Below, one piece after another: positions 15,988 through 25,036 of a stretch of DNA of 60,490 nucleotides. The translations under genes were made by a program, and so were the position numbers. The notes beneath the pieces were generated by a model, which was not told the origin of the DNA, did not search any database, and was given only the letters and a program-made list of their open reading frames with translations. How positions within the stretch are numbered: the first letter of the stretch is position 1; each line of letters starts with the position of its first letter. Origin of the DNA: UBA2658 sp964617335 (GTDB lineage Bacteria; Bacillota; Clostridia; Oscillospirales; Oscillospiraceae); NCBI GenBank assembly GCA_964617335.1, contig CAZTXG010000006.1:1-60490 (forward strand), read 5' to 3'.

Positions 15988-17922
15988 TCATACTATTCTG
16001 GAAAACTCCTTATCCAGCTGGCGCTTTGTAAGACTTGTCCAAACCGGTCTGCCATGGGGGCAGTATCTAACTTCGCCTGCTAAAACCTTTTCCGCAATAT
16101 CGGAAAGTTCCTCATCGCTTGTTTTCCAGCCGGCCTTTATAGCCGCCTTGCAGGCTACAGTGTGCAGTATTTCGTCTATATATTCTGTTTCGGAAACAGC
16201 GCTCTTATCCAGCTTTTCGCATATTTCCTCAACCATGGGGGCAGCATCGGCAGCGTCTATATCCGCGGGAACGGCCCTTAAAATCATGCTGTTTTCCCCA
16301 AAAGGCTCTATTTCAAAGCCAAGGCTTCTCATAAGCTCGGTGTTTTTCTCCAAAAGCTCCGCCTCGGCGGCTGTCAGCTTTAAGGGTACAGGCAGCATAA
16401 GGGTCTGGGACATCACTTCGTGTCCCTGATTTTTCAAGCGGTCAAAAATCATCCGTTCGTGGGCAGCGTGTTTGTCGATGAAAATAAGCTCCTCGCCTTT
16501 TTCCACTATTACATAGGTTTTCATAGCCTCGCCCACCAGGCGAAAATCCGCTGATGCCCCTGACAAAATGGGGTCTTGCACCTGCTTTTCGGAAACCATT
16601 ATGCCCTGATGCTCACAGGCAGTCTCCGCCTGTGTCATTTCAAGCTGTTTTGCGGGGGCTTCATAAACGGCATTGTATGAGGACCTGCTGTCGCAAAGCC
16701 TTATACTTGCGTCTTTTTTGGCCGCCCCCTTGCCGTAAAGCAAAACCGTGCCCCTGTCGTTTTGGGGCGAAGCTGGGTCAGAAGGCTTTCTTTCAGGTGA
16801 AAAAAAGCTCGGAGTTTTAATGGGTTCAGCAGTTTTCTTGCGAAACTCTGATGCCGGCATGGCTTGGAAAAAGTCCTTTTTCGGGGTGAATGCAGCCTTT
16901 GTCCCCTGTGAAATAAAAGGCTCCGCCGTTTTTTCAGCCTGAGTCAAGGCCGATAAAGCAGCATTATAAACCATGTCAAAAACCCGCCGCTCCTCACGAA
17001 ACTTCACCTCAAGCTTTGTGGGGTGAACGTTTACGTCCACCGAGGCGGGGCTTATTTTAAGGTAGATAACGCAGGCGGGAAAGCGCCCTGTGAGCAGGGT
17101 GTTTTTGTATGCCTGCTCAACGGCGGCCTGTAAAAGCTGGGACTTTATAGAGCGGCCGTTGCAAAAGAAAAATTGTTTCGAGCGGTTTCCGCTGCCGTAT
17201 CTTGGAGAGCCTGTAAAGCCTGTTACCCTTATGCCTTCGTCCTCAGAGGCGCATTTTAAAAGCTGCTTTGCGCTGTCTCTGCCTAAAAGGCTGTATACGG
17301 CAGAGTCCTGCCTGCCGTCTCCGGGGGAGAAAAATTCTTCCTTTCCGTCTTTAATAAGCCGAACAGAAACCTCCGGTCTGCCAAGGGCGCAGCGCAGGGC
17401 AAGGGAAAGGCAGTTTGAGCCTTCGGCCCTGTCGCTTTTCATGAATTTAAGCCTTGCGGGGGTATTGTAAAAAAGGTCCCGTATAATAATTGTTGTGCCT
17501 TCAGGGCAGCCCCAGGGGACCATCTCCAAAATTTCTCCAGCTTCAAGGCTAAGGCGCACACCCTCTTTTGAACCTCGGCGCCTTGTTATAAGCTCTGCCC
17601 TTGAAACAGCGGCAATGGCGGCAAGGGCCTCCCCGCGAAAGCCCATGGTTCCTATGGCTTCAAGGGAGCGCTCGTCTTTAAGCTTGCTTGTGGCGTGGCG
17701 GGTAAAGCAAACTCCGGCATCCTCGGGGCTCATGCCAAGTCCGTCATCCGTCACTTTTATATATGTAAGTCCACCGCCGGAAAACTCTATGCTTATGTTG
17801 GAAGCTCCTGCATCCATGGCGTTTTCGCAAAGCTCTTTTATAACAGAGGCAGGTCTTTCAACCACCTCCCCTGCCGCTATAAGGTCGGCAAGGTGGGGGG
17901 ATAAAATATTAATTTCAGCCAT
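15988..17922 (-). CDS. mutL: DNA mismatch repair protein MutL
   Basis: 644 residues. The GHKL ATPase domain has ENAMDAGA, DDGLGM and GFRGEALAAIAA; a variable Pro/Ser linker (about 340-450) separates it from the dimerisation domain. The endonuclease site reads DKHAAHERMIFD at about residue 483, where the consensus is DQHA-x2-E-x4-E: Gln is Lys and the last Glu is Asp. ACKAAIK (about 591) and CPHGRP (about 621) are intact, so nicking activity is likely. First gene of the minus-strand mutL-miaA-hfq run. Confidence 0.95.
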   Translation of the reverse strand: MAEINILSPHLADLIAAGEVVERPASVIKELCENAMDAGASNISIEFSGGGLTYIKVTDDGLGMSPEDAGVCFTRHATSKLKDERSLEAIGTMGFRGEALAAIAAVSRAELITRRRGSKEGVRLSLEAGEILEMVPWGCPEGTTIIIRDLFYNTPARLKFMKSDRAEGSNCLSLALRCALGRPEVSVRLIKDGKEEFFSPGDGRQDSAVYSLLGRDSAKQLLKCASEDEGIRVTGFTGSPRYGSGNRSKQFFFCNGRSIKSQLLQAAVEQAYKNTLLTGRFPACVIYLKISPASVDVNVHPTKLEVKFREERRVFDMVYNAALSALTQAEKTAEPFISQGTKAAFTPKKDFFQAMPASEFRKKTAEPIKTPSFFSPERKPSDPASPQNDRGTVLLYGKGAAKKDASIRLCDSRSSYNAVYEAPAKQLEMTQAETACEHQGIMVSEKQVQDPILSGASADFRLVGEAMKTYVIVEKGEELIFIDKHAAHERMIFDRLKNQGHEVMSQTLMLPVPLKLTAAEAELLEKNTELMRSLGFEIEPFGENSMILRAVPADIDAADAAPMVEEICEKLDKSAVSETEYIDEILHTVACKAAIKAGWKTSDEELSDIAEKVLAGEVRYCPHGRPVWTSLTKRQLDKEFSRIV

Positions 17923-18025
17923 AGCGGCCTCCTTTCGCTTTGATATAATAAAAAACTAATCTGCCTTTATCCGGCAAAATAATTGCCCTTTTGGGGAAAG
18001 CTGATAATATCAGTCATACTATAGT

Positions 18026-18054
18026 ATTATACATCAAATGTGTTGAAATTGCCA
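18026..18054 (-). promoter_or_regulatory. Promoter for mutL (TGGCAA-17-TATAAT)
   Basis: On the minus strand TGGCAA (18054-18049), a 17-base spacer and TATAAT (18031-18026) lie about 105 bp before the mutL start. The -35 overlaps that of the divergent miaB promoter. Confidence 0.5.
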
Positions 18055-18071
18055 CTTAAAAATGATAGTAT
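18043..18071 (+). promoter_or_regulatory. Promoter for miaB-mutS (TTGAAA-17-TAGTAT)
   Basis: TTGAAA at 18043-18048, 17-base spacer, TAGTAT at 18066-18071. A leader hairpin (AAGGCGG against CCGCCTT, around 18088-18108) lies before the miaB ATG. Confidence 0.45.
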
Positions 18072-18131
18072 AAGGGGTAGGCTAAAAGGCGGGGGCTGCC
18101 GCCTTATTAATACGACAGGATTAATTTTATA

Positions 18132-19532
18132 ATGGAAATAAAACGCAAGGAAATAACAAAAGAGCAGGTGGAAGCCCAGCTTTCTATCTGCGAAGATATA
18201 AGAAAAGAAATCGGCTGCGGCCGCTATGCCATGGTTGACACCTTTGGCTGCCAGCAAAACGAGGAGGACAGCGAAAAAATTCGCGGTTACCTCTCTGCCA
18301 TGGGCTATGAAATGACTGACAAGGAAGATTTGGCAGACATTATCGTTTTAAACACCTGCGCCGTGAGAGAGCACGCGGAAATGCGGGTTTTCGGCAATTT
18401 GGGCGCCTTGTCTCATATTAAAAAAGATGACCCTGAAAAAATAATAGTCCTTTGCGGCTGCATGGCACAACAGGAATCTGTTGTGGAGAAAATACGGCGC
18501 TCCTTCCCTCAGGTAAGCCTTCTTTTCGGGCCGGACGAGCTTTGGCGCTTTCCGGAGCTTATTAAGTCTGTAAGAGAATCAAAAAAGCGGGTTTTCGCCT
18601 TAGGCGGGGGGGACGGCTGTGTGGCCGAGGGTCTGCCCCATTTGCGAAGCGACAAGGTTAAGGCCTGGCTGTCTATTATGAACGGCTGCAACAATTTTTG
18701 CACCTATTGCATTGTTCCATACACCCGCTTTCGTGAGCGTTCAAGGCGGCCTTCGGAAATAATTGCCGAAGCCCGTGAGCTTGTTTCCGCAGGCTATAAG
18801 GAGATTACACTGCTGGGGCAAAATGTCAACTCCTATGGCAGGGGGCTGGCTGAGGAAATAAACTTTGCAAAGCTTCTTCGGGAGATTAACACCATTGAAG
18901 GGGATTTTATCATCCGCTTTATGACAAGCCACCCAAAAGATGCCACCGATGAGCTTTTTTCCGCCATGGCAGACTGTGAAAAGTGTGAAACCCACCTGCA
19001 TCTGCCCCTGCAATCCGGAAGCGACAGGATACTTTCTGCCATGAACCGCCGCTACGACATGGAAAAATATCGCAGTCAGGTTAAAAAAATTCGTGAATAC
19101 CTGCCGGATGTGGTTCTCACAACGGATATAATTGTTGGCTTTCCCGGAGAAACCGATGAGGACTTTGAAGAAACTCTCAGAGCCGTGGAGGAAATTCGCT
19201 TTGATGCCATGTTTACCTTCATATACTCAAAGCGCAAGGGCACCCCGGCCTATGATATGCCTGATCCCTTTACTCGTGAGGAAAAGCAGCTTCGTTTTGA
19301 CAGGCTTTTGGAAATCCAAAACCGCATATCAGAAGAAAAGCACAGGGAGTATATAGGCCGCTTTGAAAGGGTTCTCATTGACGGAACAGACAAAAAAGAT
19401 GCCTGCCTCACAGGCAGAACCTCCGGCGGAAGGCTTGTTCGCCTACAGGGGGACGAGACTCTTATAGGAAGCTTTCAAAATGTTAAAATAACAGACTGCA
19501 ACACCTGGGCCCTGCGCGGGGAGCTTATTTAA
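18132..19532 (+). CDS. miaB: tRNA-2-methylthio-N6-dimethylallyladenosine synthase MiaB
   Basis: 466 residues. The N-terminal UPF0004 domain supplies three auxiliary-cluster cysteines (DTFGCQQNEED, NTCAVREHAE, LCGCMAQQ). The radical-SAM domain has the CxxxCxxC site in MNGCNNFCTYCIVPYTR (about residues 180-196), and a TRAM domain closes the protein (RFERVLIDG onward). It methylthiolates the i6A37 made by MiaA. Only a weak SD (AGGA) precedes the ATG. mutS follows after 49 bp. Confidence 0.95.
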   Translation: MEIKRKEITKEQVEAQLSICEDIRKEIGCGRYAMVDTFGCQQNEEDSEKIRGYLSAMGYEMTDKEDLADIIVLNTCAVREHAEMRVFGNLGALSHIKKDDPEKIIVLCGCMAQQESVVEKIRRSFPQVSLLFGPDELWRFPELIKSVRESKKRVFALGGGDGCVAEGLPHLRSDKVKAWLSIMNGCNNFCTYCIVPYTRFRERSRRPSEIIAEARELVSAGYKEITLLGQNVNSYGRGLAEEINFAKLLREINTIEGDFIIRFMTSHPKDATDELFSAMADCEKCETHLHLPLQSGSDRILSAMNRRYDMEKYRSQVKKIREYLPDVVLTTDIIVGFPGETDEDFEETLRAVEEIRFDAMFTFIYSKRKGTPAYDMPDPFTREEKQLRFDRLLEIQNRISEEKHREYIGRFERVLIDGTDKKDACLTGRTSGGRLVRLQGDETLIGSFQNVKITDCNTWALRGELI

Positions 19533-19581
19533 AAAAGCCCCTCTTTCATACTTACAAAAAAGAAATACCGGAGGAATAAAG

Positions 19582-22182
19582 ATGGCAGAGCCAACCCCCA
19601 TGAAAAGACAATACAACGAAATTAAAGCCAAGCATCAAGACTGCCTGCTGTTTTTCCGGCTGGGCGATTTTTATGAGATGTTTGACGAGGACGCGAAAAT
19701 TGCCTCAAGAGAGCTTGACCTCACCCTTACCACCCGTGACCGCAACGTGGAAAACCCCGAGGACAGAACGCCTATGTGCGGCGTCCCCTACCATAGCTGC
19801 GAGGCCTATATTGCAAGGCTTATAGCCAAGGGCTATAAGGTTGCCATCTGTGAACAAACGGAAGACCCCGCCTTGGCAAAGGGCCTGGTTCAGCGGGATG
19901 TAATCCGTGTTATCACCCCCGGCACCGTTACGGAAAGCTCAATGCTTGACGAGGGTAAAAGCAACTATCTTGCCGCCGTTTATTTAGACAGTCAGGGGGC
20001 CGCCTGTGCCTTTTGCGACGTTTCCACAGGAGAATTTTGTGTTTCCGGCTTTAAAGGCGAAGCCCGCGGCCACATTGAAAACGAGCTTTCCCGTTTTATG
20101 CCGCGGGAGATTATTTTAAGTGGGGCTGCCCTTGAAAATAAGGAGCTTTTAGCCTTTATAACAACAAAGCTCGGCAGCCTTACAGAATCGGGAGCCGAGC
20201 GCTTTGACTATGCGGATTGCTCTGCCCGTCTCTGCCAAAAGTTTGATGCAAAAAGCATTGACGACCTGGGGCTTTCCGGGGACACGGCCTCCGTCTGCGC
20301 CGCCGGAGGGCTTTTAAGCTATATAGATGAAACCCAAAAGGCCGACATGAGCCATATAAACATTTTGGATGTTTTTACGGCAGGCCGCTATATGGAGCTG
20401 GACTACACCACTCGTAAAAACCTTGAAATCACCGAAAACCTGCGCACGGGAGAGAAAAAGGGAAGCCTTCTCTGGGTTCTTGACAAAACCAAAACCCCCA
20501 TGGGCGGCAGACTTCTGCGCTCTTGGGCAGAGCGCCCCTTATTGTCTCCCCTGTCTATAAAGCGCCGCCTTACCGCAGTTTTTGAGCTTTATTCAGACAA
20601 TGTTTCAAGGGGTGAAATAACAGAGGTTTTAAGGCAAATTGGTGATATTCAGCGCCTTTGCAGCCGTGCCGTTTATGGAACGGCAAACGGCCGTGACCTT
20701 TCCTCCCTTGGCGTTTACTGCGCTGCAATGCCCCAGCTTTCAAAGCTTTTAAGTGACAAAAAAAGCGCCGCCCTTGTAGAAATTTCCGAAACCGAAGCCT
20801 TAGGCAGCCTTACGGAGCTTTTGGAAAGAGCTATCTGCGATGAGCCGCCTTTTTCCGTTCGTGAAGGGGGCATTCTAAGGCAGGGCTATTGTGAGGAGGT
20901 TGACAACCTCCGAAACATAAGAGACAACGGCGCTATGATGATGAGCCAGTTAGAGCAGACCCAAAGGGAGCGCACCGGTATAAAAAAGCTTAAGGTGGGT
21001 TATAACCGAGTTTTTGGCTACTACATCGACATACCACGGGCATTTTCCGAAAATGTGCCGGAGGAATACATAAGAAAGCAGACCCTTTCCGCCAGTGAGA
21101 GGTTTTTCACCCCCGAGCTTAAGGAGCTTGAGGAAAAGCTTCTCTCTGCAAAAGAGCGCATAGCAGAGCTTGAGTTTCGCTGCTTTGAGGATTTGCGCCT
21201 TAGGGTCTGCCAAAGCGTTCCCCAAATACAGGCGGTTTCCGATGCTGTTGCAAGGCTGGATGTTTTTTGTTCTCTTGCGGAAACCGCCCTTAAAAACAAC
21301 TATGTAATGCCGGAAATTGACTTGTCCGGCACGATAGACATTAAAGACGGCAGGCACCCGGTGGTGGAGCAAATGCAAAAAGATATGCTTTTTGTTCCAA
21401 ACGACACTTTTTTAAACTGCTTTGAGGACAGGGCCGCCATCATAACAGGCCCCAATATGGCAGGAAAATCCACCTATATGCGGCAGACGGCCCTTATTAG
21501 CCTTATGGCCCAAATGGGCAGCTTTGTTCCGGCAAAATCCGCTGTTTTAGGAGTTGTTGACAGGGTGTTTACCCGTATCGGCGCCTCTGACGACCTTGCC
21601 GGCGGCAGGAGCACCTTTATGGTGGAGATGACAGAGGTTTCCGACATTCTCCGTCATGCCACGGATAAAAGCCTTATTATCCTTGACGAAATCGGCAGGG
21701 GCACTTCCACCTATGACGGCATGGCAATTGCTAGGGCAGTTCTTGAATACTGCTGCGACAAAAAGCGCCTTGGGGCGAAAACCATGTTTGCCACCCACTA
21801 TCATGAATTATCCGCCCTTGAAGGGGAGCTTGATGGCATAAAAAACTATAACATTTCCGCAAAAAAGCGGGGCGGCGAGCTTATTTTCCTGCGGAAGATT
21901 ATACGGGGTGCCGCTGATGACAGCTATGGCATAGAGGTTGCAGAGCTTGCCGGTGTGCCTGATTTTGTTGTTTCAAGGGCAAAGCAGCATCTTAAAGAGC
22001 TTGAAAACAAAGACCTTCGCAGGCCCTCCTTGAAGCCTGCCGAAACAGATAATCAAATGAGTATGTCGGATATGGGAGCTGCCCAGATAAGTCAGCAGCT
22101 TAAAGAGATAAGTCTTGACACTCTTACTCCCATTGAAGCTATGAATTTGCTGTACGAGCTTAAAAAGAAGGTGGACGCCTGA
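19582..22182 (+). CDS. mutS: DNA mismatch repair protein MutS
   Basis: 866 residues. The mismatch-binding Phe-x-Glu is in RLGDFYEMFDEDA (about residues 27-39). The ABC-type ATPase has Walker A TGPNMAGKSTYMRQ (about 620), signature/D-loop STFMVEMTE, and Walker B LIILDEIGRGTSTYDG. It recognises mismatches and recruits MutL. Its TGA overlaps the next ATG by one base (TGATG). Confidence 0.96.
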   Translation: MAEPTPMKRQYNEIKAKHQDCLLFFRLGDFYEMFDEDAKIASRELDLTLTTRDRNVENPEDRTPMCGVPYHSCEAYIARLIAKGYKVAICEQTEDPALAKGLVQRDVIRVITPGTVTESSMLDEGKSNYLAAVYLDSQGAACAFCDVSTGEFCVSGFKGEARGHIENELSRFMPREIILSGAALENKELLAFITTKLGSLTESGAERFDYADCSARLCQKFDAKSIDDLGLSGDTASVCAAGGLLSYIDETQKADMSHINILDVFTAGRYMELDYTTRKNLEITENLRTGEKKGSLLWVLDKTKTPMGGRLLRSWAERPLLSPLSIKRRLTAVFELYSDNVSRGEITEVLRQIGDIQRLCSRAVYGTANGRDLSSLGVYCAAMPQLSKLLSDKKSAALVEISETEALGSLTELLERAICDEPPFSVREGGILRQGYCEEVDNLRNIRDNGAMMMSQLEQTQRERTGIKKLKVGYNRVFGYYIDIPRAFSENVPEEYIRKQTLSASERFFTPELKELEEKLLSAKERIAELEFRCFEDLRLRVCQSVPQIQAVSDAVARLDVFCSLAETALKNNYVMPEIDLSGTIDIKDGRHPVVEQMQKDMLFVPNDTFLNCFEDRAAIITGPNMAGKSTYMRQTALISLMAQMGSFVPAKSAVLGVVDRVFTRIGASDDLAGGRSTFMVEMTEVSDILRHATDKSLIILDEIGRGTSTYDGMAIARAVLEYCCDKKRLGAKTMFATHYHELSALEGELDGIKNYNISAKKRGGELIFLRKIIRGAADDSYGIEVAELAGVPDFVVSRAKQHLKELENKDLRRPSLKPAETDNQMSMSDMGAAQISQQLKEISLDTLTPIEAMNLLYELKKKVDA

Positions 22183-22886
22183 TGAAAACCCTAACCCCCC
22201 CATTTTTAAATACAATGAGCCATCCCCAAAAGGTCTGGGGGCTTATCTTCCTGCCGCTGCATATATTCCTTCTGCCGCTTTTTATAGCCATGCTGGATTT
22301 TTATATGCCCGGTCTTTTAACGGACATTTCGGCAAATATCGTCTATTACGGTTTCAGCTTTGGCTTTTGCCTTATTTGTATGTGGAGCTATCTTCGGCGG
22401 GGTTTTGACCTTCTCCTTGATAACTTTCGCTTAAACACAGTTTCTATTTTCTCATCCTATATAGTTTATATGCTTTTTGCCCTTCTCGTTTCAGTTTTTT
22501 TGCTTTGGATATTAGGCGACAATCTTTCAAACCCCAATAATGCGGCTGTGGAGCTGACCGCCGGAGAAAGCTATGGAGTAATGCTTGGTCTTACGGTTTT
22601 CATCGCTCCAATTGTGGAGGAAATATTATTCCGAGGGGTGCTTTTTGGCTCTCTGCGGAAAAAAAGCAGGGCAGCCGCCTATATAATCTCCATTGTCCTT
22701 TTCGGTTTTAGCCATCTGTGGCAGTATGCCCTTGTGGAAATGGATGTAAAGCTTCTTATTTATATCATCCAATATATTCCGGCAGGCTATGTCTTGGCGA
22801 GGCTTTATGAAAAAACAAGCTGTATCTGGCTGCCGATATTTTTCCATATGGGCATAAACCTCGCGGCAATGCTGACCATCTCTTAA
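22182..22886 (+). CDS. CPBP-family intramembrane glutamic endopeptidase
   Basis: 234 residues with about seven hydrophobic segments. The three active-site motifs of the Abi/CAAX-protease family are present: EEILFRG (motif 1, about residues 145-151), FGFSHLW (motif 2) and HMGINLAA near the C-terminus (motif 3). Substrates are unknown; relatives process prenylated proteins or confer bacteriocin immunity. It is translationally coupled to mutS. Confidence 0.85.
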   Translation: MKTLTPPFLNTMSHPQKVWGLIFLPLHIFLLPLFIAMLDFYMPGLLTDISANIVYYGFSFGFCLICMWSYLRRGFDLLLDNFRLNTVSIFSSYIVYMLFALLVSVFLLWILGDNLSNPNNAAVELTAGESYGVMLGLTVFIAPIVEEILFRGVLFGSLRKKSRAAAYIISIVLFGFSHLWQYALVEMDVKLLIYIIQYIPAGYVLARLYEKTSCIWLPIFFHMGINLAAMLTIS

Positions 22887-22973
22887 GTCCCGGTCCTTTT
22901 GCTGTGCAAAAGCTTTTTGCCGGCGGGAGCGAGCTGCAATGCGGGGCCAGAGGCAAAAAACAAAATCATAAGA

Positions 22974-23003
22974 GCCGGAGGAAGTTAATTCCTCCGGCCC
23001 TTT
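22974..23003. terminator. Terminator between the CPBP gene and proS
   Basis: A perfect 10-bp stem GCCGGAGGAA / TTCCTCCGGC with a 5-base loop and a short T-rich tail (CCTTTC) on the plus strand; a weaker tail exists on the minus strand. It lies between converging genes. Confidence 0.6.
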
Positions 23004-23082
23004 CATTACATTGCAGCAAAGTGCTATATCCTATTTGGCGGGGTTTCCCAGCAAAGCGGTTTTTCCTTCAGGTGCCGGCCCT

Positions 23083-24519
23083 TTAGTAGGCAACGCCCCA
23101 GATAACGGTTTTGTCCGCCGGCTTTCCGCAGACGGCGCAGACATCCCCCACTTTTTCCTGCTCTAAGGGCAGGCAGCGGCTGGATACCCCTGCTTTTTCC
23201 TTCATGTCAAGCTCACAGGAGAGGTCGCCGCACCACATGGTTTTAACAAAGCCCCCCTCTTTTTCCACTATGGCTTTAACTTCCTCAAGGGTCTTTGCCG
23301 TATAGCTGTGGTCCTCTAAATTCTTTTTCGCCTTTGCAAACATTTCGGCGTGGATTTCCTCCAAAAACTGCGGAACCTTTTCCTCCAGCTGTGAAAGCTC
23401 AACTGTTATCTTCTCGCCGTTTACACGCTTTACACAGACACAATGGCCTGCCTCAATGTCCTTAGGGCCAATTTCCACACGGAGAGGAACACCCTTCATT
23501 TCATACTCAGCAAATTTCCATCCGGCGCTGTTGTCGGAAAAGTCTCCCTTACAGCGCAGACCAAGGGCTTTTAAGCGCTCCATAAGCTCCTGAGCCTTTT
23601 CAATTACCCCCGGCTTATGCTGGGCAATAGGCAGAACAACAACCTGAATGGGAGCGACTTTCGGCGGCAGAACAAGACCGTTGTTGTCGCCGTGGGTCAT
23701 GATTATGCCGCCAATTATGCGGGTTGAAAGCCCCCAAGAGGTCTGGTGGGGGTGGGAAAGCTTGTTTTCCCTGTCAGAAAAGCTGATGTCAAAGGCCTTT
23801 GCAAAGCCGTCGCCAAAATAGTGGCTTGTGCCGCTTTGCAGGGCCTTGCGGTCGTGCATCATGCACTCTATTGTATAGGTGCTCTCGGCTCCGGCAAACT
23901 TTTCCTTGTCGGTTTTCACTCCGCGGACAACGGGCATGGCTAGAAAATCCTCACAAAGCCTTGCATAGGTTTCAAGCTGCTGCTCGGTTTCAACTAAAGC
24001 TTCCTCGGCGGTTTCGTGGAGGGTGTGTCCCTCCTGCCATAGAAATTCCCTGTGGCGCAAAAAGGGTCTTGTGGTTTTTTCCCAGCGTAAAACGCTGCAC
24101 CACTGGTTATACAGCATGGGTAAATCTCTCCAAGAGTGGAGAACATTGCTCCAGTGGTCACAGAAAAGTGTTTCCGAGGTGGGGCGGATGCAAAGCCGCT
24201 CCTCCAGCTCCTCTGTGCCGCCGTGGGTAACCCAGGCGCACTCCGGGGCAAAGCCCACAACATGGTCTTTTTCCCTTTGTAGAAGGCTTTCCGGAATCAG
24301 CATGGGCATGGAAACGTTTTCATGCCCCGTCTCTTTAAAGCGGCGGTCAAGCTCGCCCATTATATTTTCCCAGATGGCATAGCCGTATGGCCGCAGTATA
24401 AGCATACCTTTGACACTGGAATAGTCAATAAGCTGCGCCTTTCTGCACACATCTGTGTACCATTTCGCAAAATCCACGTCCATGCCGGTTATTTGCTCTA
24501 CGTTTTTCTCCTTAGCCAT
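23083..24519 (-). CDS. proS: Prolyl-tRNA synthetase, short (eukaryote/archaeon-like) type
   Basis: 478 residues, matching type 3 ProRS without the INS editing insertion. Class II motif 2 is in LRWEKTTRPFLRHREFLWQEGHT (about residues 143-165) and motif 3-like sequences follow (SWGLSTRIIGGIIMTHGD). The anticodon-binding domain and a C-terminal zinc-type module (CGDLSCELDM...CAVCGK) are present. Monocistronic, with its own promoter upstream. Confidence 0.94.
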   Translation of the reverse strand: MAKEKNVEQITGMDVDFAKWYTDVCRKAQLIDYSSVKGMLILRPYGYAIWENIMGELDRRFKETGHENVSMPMLIPESLLQREKDHVVGFAPECAWVTHGGTEELEERLCIRPTSETLFCDHWSNVLHSWRDLPMLYNQWCSVLRWEKTTRPFLRHREFLWQEGHTLHETAEEALVETEQQLETYARLCEDFLAMPVVRGVKTDKEKFAGAESTYTIECMMHDRKALQSGTSHYFGDGFAKAFDISFSDRENKLSHPHQTSWGLSTRIIGGIIMTHGDNNGLVLPPKVAPIQVVVLPIAQHKPGVIEKAQELMERLKALGLRCKGDFSDNSAGWKFAEYEMKGVPLRVEIGPKDIEAGHCVCVKRVNGEKITVELSQLEEKVPQFLEEIHAEMFAKAKKNLEDHSYTAKTLEEVKAIVEKEGGFVKTMWCGDLSCELDMKEKAGVSSRCLPLEQEKVGDVCAVCGKPADKTVIWGVAY

Positions 24520-24595
24520 ATATCATTTATTCCTTTCGAATTTAAATCCTCACAGGGCTTTCGCCTTAATGGGGCAGGCCCATTTACAATTGATT

Positions 24596-24624
24596 ATTCT
24601 ATATACGAAAAAGCCCCTTGTCAA
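24596..24624 (-). promoter_or_regulatory. Consensus promoter for proS (TTGACA-17-TAGAAT)
   Basis: On the minus strand TTGACA (24624-24619), 17 bases, TAGAAT (24601-24596), about 75 bp before the proS ATG. Confidence 0.7.
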
Positions 24625-24682
24625 GAACATAAGAGAGAGTACCGCCGTATTATGGTTTGATATAAAATATGGAGGCGGTGCT

Positions 24683-24988
24683 GTGGGCGCTTATGCAAAA
24701 CTATATATTCGCCCGTCTCAGGGCGAAGTAATACACACGGCGGTGTCGCCGACGGAGGATAAAAGCTGCTGCGTTTGCGGCAGGGTTTCGGATAACGGAA
24801 AGGCAATTTCCGGTGCGCTGGCCCTTCTTTACGAAGCTGAGGGTCAGCAGGCAAAGGAGCTTATTTCTGCCTTTGTAACCGACGAGGACGGAGAGTTTGC
24901 CTTTGGCCCTTTAGAGCATGGGCAGCTTTATGTTATTAAGGTGTATAAAGACAGCTTAAAGCTTAGGGAGCTTGAAATATCCGTATGA
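24683..24988 (+). CDS. Small carboxypeptidase-regulatory/CnaB-like beta-sandwich protein
   Basis: A 101-residue protein starting at GTG 24683, chosen because GGAGG at 24671-24675 lies seven bases upstream; earlier in-frame ATGs run through the proS promoter. The core reads CVCGRVSDNGKAISGALALLYE ... AFVTDEDGEFAFGPLEHGQLYVIKVYKD, the pattern of a prealbumin-like domain (CarboxypepD_reg or CnaB). No signal peptide, sortase motif or second domain exists, so it is probably a free-standing cytoplasmic single domain. Two Cys residues in SCCVCG are unusual. Function unknown. Confidence 0.6.
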   Translation: MGAYAKLYIRPSQGEVIHTAVSPTEDKSCCVCGRVSDNGKAISGALALLYEAEGQQAKELISAFVTDEDGEFAFGPLEHGQLYVIKVYKDSLKLRELEISV

Positions 24989-24999
24989 CCATCTTCGTT

Positions 25000-25036
25000 A
25001 AAAAGCGGGGCGGCTTAAAAACCGTCCCGCTTTTTT
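25000..25036. terminator. Bidirectional terminator
   Basis: AAAAAGCGGGGCGG, an 8-base loop, CCGTCCCGCTTTTT (one G-U pair), between the CnaB-like gene (+) and the dnaC-like gene (-). Confidence 0.85.
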
